From positions 477 to 6,552 of the forward strand of contig JADFXO010000220.1 of the NCBI GenBank assembly GCA_015233485.1: 6,076 nt of DNA. Reading direction: 5' to 3'. Positions within the stretch are counted from its first letter, which is position 1; each line of letters begins with the position of its first letter. The notes under the pieces are model-generated. The model did not search any database, had not been told where the DNA came from, and saw nothing but the letters and a program-made list of their open reading frames with translations. Positions 4,720-6,076 of this stretch are shown in pieces. Source of the stretch: Nitrospirota bacterium (GTDB lineage Bacteria > Nitrospirota > Thermodesulfovibrionia > Thermodesulfovibrionales > Magnetobacteriaceae). A program made the translations under genes and the position numbers.

Positions 4720-5250
4720 ATGGGAAAAACTGTAAGTTCAAACACAAAACAACTAAACACAAAACGACACGTTTATTACATTACTCGTTTTGATGATAAG
4801 GTATATGGTTATGGCTATGAAGATCCATATAAGTCGAATGGAAAGATAAATAAGTCGGAAATACTAAATAATATTATTCCTGAAGATAATCCATCAAAAC
4901 AAAAAACAGATATTCATTTTATTCTGACACTTCCGAATAAAAACGGAAAAGATCCATCGGATTTAGAATATCATGAATACACGGAAGCATTCCTTCAGAA
5001 GCATTTTGAAGGTGCAAAAGGGTATTACACTATATCAAAGCATAAGGGTGATACTCACAAACACGTACATTGCATTATATCTCCAGAGAAAGAAGCTGGA
5101 GGACGACACCATTATTATAAGAAAGAACTTAGATCTATAGCAAAATGGCGAACAGAATATAGCCGAGAGCATGGTTTTGATGAACCAACGCTGTCAAAAG
5201 AGAAATGGTTTAAGCAGAATTATAAAGCCCTAGGAGTCTGTCGGACTTAA
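4720..5250 (+). CDS. mobA: Relaxase (MobA/MobL-like) N-terminal fragment, truncated by an IS
   Basis: Relaxases nick one strand at oriT and stay covalently bound through a tyrosine while the strand is transferred. The fragment has the expected N-terminal catalytic layout: RHVYYITRF (16-24) with candidate catalytic Tyr 19 or 20; IHFILTLP (65-72), a core beta strand; and the metal-binding three-histidine motif HKGDTHKHVHCII (108-120), with His 113, 115 and 117 preceding a hydrophobic strand. Known relaxases of this kind are generally 300 residues or longer; this one stops at 176. The frame meets the end of an IS1182-like element near residue 171, so the last residues, GVCRT, and the stop codon come from the IS. 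The C-terminal helical or primase part is lost. The catalytic residues remain, but a stable active enzyme seems doubtful. Start chosen as the first ATG, 2 nt after mobC. Confidence 0.78.
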   Translation: MGKTVSSNTKQLNTKRHVYYITRFDDKVYGYGYEDPYKSNGKINKSEILNNIIPEDNPSKQKTDIHFILTLPNKNGKDPSDLEYHEYTEAFLQKHFEGAKGYYTISKHKGDTHKHVHCIISPEKEAGGRHHYYKKELRSIAKWRTEYSREHGFDEPTLSKEKWFKQNYKALGVCRT

Positions 5251-5272
5251 ACAGACTTCTGTCTATTCCGAC
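5235..5272. repeat. Interleaved inverted repeats at the IS terminus
   Basis: AGTCTG (5235-5240) pairs with CAGACT (5252-5257), and GTCGGA (5240-5245) pairs with TCCGAC (5267-5272); AGAC/GTCT at 5253-5264 forms a third small hairpin. Such nested terminal and subterminal repeats are expected where a transposase binds. The position next to the relaxase break supports the placement of the IS end. Confidence 0.55.
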
Positions 5273-5305
5273 CTAAAAATTGCTTCAAAAAACCATCAAT
5301 CGGTC

Positions 5306-5326
5306 AAAAACGAGGGACTTTACCTC
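5306..5326 (-). terminator. Weak terminator-like hairpin after the transposase gene
   Basis: On the minus strand GAGG (5326-5323) and CCTC (5315-5312) enclose a 7-nt loop. One base (G) then follows, and then five T (complement of A 5306-5310). A second small hairpin, GGGAA-GT-TTCCC (5333-5344), lies between it and the stop codon. The stems are short, so termination would be inefficient. Confidence 0.3.
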
Positions 5327-5356
5327 TAAACAGGGAAGTTTCCCCTTATTATTTGC

Positions 5357-6076
5357 TCAACTTGCGACACTACACCTATGCAACCGCTTTATATTGAATG
5401 CCGTGCAGACTAAATTCCATTCACCTGAAACATTGGCGACCCCTCTGAGTAAAAACTGGCGAAAACCCATCACATGCTTAACGATCCCAAAAACAGGTTC
5501 AATCGTTGACTTTCGCTTGGCATATAGCTTCTTGCCTTCTGGTGTTTTCATCCGATCGCCCATTCGTTCAACAGCTGTTGATGATTCAGCAACTGGTTCT
5601 TGTTCTGGCGGTAATTCCGTGGAGGCAATATGTTCCTTAAGAAAGGTATTATGAGGGTCTCGTTTATGGGCAATATATGGAATAATTCCGTCATTCTCGA
5701 TGGCCTCTACATTTGTTTGGCTGAAGTATCCACTGTCCAGCAATGCTTGTTGAACGCTTCCCAATTCATCAGGTAAGTCAGTGATTTTCTCCAATGCCGG
5801 CACCACTTCTCTTTTATCGTTCGGACATTGTGAAATATGATTTTCAACGATGAACAGGCTCTCAACATCAACCGCTGCTTGGGCGTTATAGGCCTGCTCA
5901 AATCCTCCACCTTTTCCTGGCATGATTCGAGACTCTTCGTCCGTTAGATTGACCTGATCTGTAGCCTTAGGACCTTCTTTCGGCCTCACTGGTGCTCGAC
6001 CTTTGGCCTTTTTCCCCGTTTCGTTTTCGATCTCTTGCCGGGCGTTCATTTTTTCATCATAGTCTTTTTGCTCTTC
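5357..6076 (-). CDS. IS1182-family DDE transposase, N-terminus outside the window
   Basis: The frame is open to the right edge, giving 239 residues that correspond to the C-terminal half of a DDE transposase. Family hallmarks, numbered in the visible fragment: DEESRIMPGKGGGFEQAYNA (46-65) running into QAAVD; LLDSGYFSQTNVEAI (112-126), with the second catalytic Asp at 114; and AKRKSTIEPVFGIVKHVMGF (186-205), with the catalytic Glu at 193; then FLLRGVANVSGEWNLVCTAF leading into NIKRLH. The first catalytic Asp should lie in the missing N-terminal part. The ATG at 6049 is only an internal Met, because nine sense codons precede it in frame. The C-terminus is intact (TGA at 5357-5359) and no frameshift is seen, so the enzyme may be functional. 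It is transcribed towards the broken relaxase. Confidence 0.88.
   Translation of the reverse strand, partial: EEQKDYDEKMNARQEIENETGKKAKGRAPVRPKEGPKATDQVNLTDEESRIMPGKGGGFEQAYNAQAAVDVESLFIVENHISQCPNDKREVVPALEKITDLPDELGSVQQALLDSGYFSQTNVEAIENDGIIPYIAHKRDPHNTFLKEHIASTELPPEQEPVAESSTAVERMGDRMKTPEGKKLYAKRKSTIEPVFGIVKHVMGFRQFLLRGVANVSGEWNLVCTAFNIKRLHRCSVAS

Larger units (their letters stand above)
5234..6076 (-). mobile_element. IS1182-family insertion sequence, downstream end only
   Basis: The element enters from the right edge and ends inside the relaxase gene. Its coding strand is the minus strand, so the transposase 3' end lies about 120 bp from the terminus. The boundary is placed at the CTAG tetranucleotide (5230-5233), after which relaxase-like codons stop making sense and the sequence GAGTCTGTCGGACTT begins, which resembles terminal sequences I recall from this IS family. 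Because the other end lies outside the window, the exact terminus and any target duplication cannot be fixed; an uncertainty of about 10 bp applies. The base composition looks less AT-rich than the neighbouring mob genes, consistent with recent arrival. Confidence 0.72.

Noticed and set aside
5280..5654. 124-residue plus-strand frame
   Set aside because: It is antisense to the well-supported transposase C-terminus.

Overview
The window looks like part of a low-GC (roughly 40% by eye) accessory replicon, most likely a mobilizable plasmid or plasmid-derived island. Several things suggest a gammaproteobacterium or close relative: a P1/F-style ParA with an N-terminal DNA-binding segment, a MobC/MobA pair whose oriT resembles the MOBP type, and an IS1182-like transposase. 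The sequence alone does not fix the genus, and both ends of the window cut through genes.

Layout from left to right. An HNH endonuclease-like gene reads leftward out of the window (1-355). An AT-rich control region follows (356-714), with repeated ATATAG hexamers, a run of nine C, a sigma70-like promoter and an inverted repeat. Next come four tightly packed rightward genes (715-3741): a ParA-family ATPase, a 460-residue winged-helix protein with two blocks of 12-bp/tetrapeptide repeats, a PIN-domain toxin, and a small probable antitoxin. Junctions are a 1-nt overlap, a 15-nt gap and a 14-nt overlap, so this is probably one plasmid-maintenance operon. A gene-free stretch of about 650 bp (3742-4393) is packed with inverted repeats; its right half is best read as the origin of transfer. 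It leads into mobC (4394-4717) and the start of a relaxase gene (from 4720). That relaxase is cut off after about 171 residues by the end of an IS1182-family insertion sequence, whose transposase reads leftward from beyond the right edge (5357-6076).

How the parts would work together: ParA plus the winged-helix protein would handle partition and/or replication, the PIN module would act as an addiction system within the same transcript, and oriT-MobC-MobA would allow mobilization by a helper conjugation system. The IS insertion has probably disabled the relaxase, so the element may now be non-transmissible or dependent on a relaxase in trans.

The two most unusual signals are the winged-helix gene, whose 12-bp repeat arrays lie inside the reading frame on both sides of the DNA-binding domain (a possible built-in iteron origin or centromere), and the ladder of six nearly abutting, unrelated palindromes between 4186 and 4377. 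Family assignments rest on motif recognition by eye; no database search was made.
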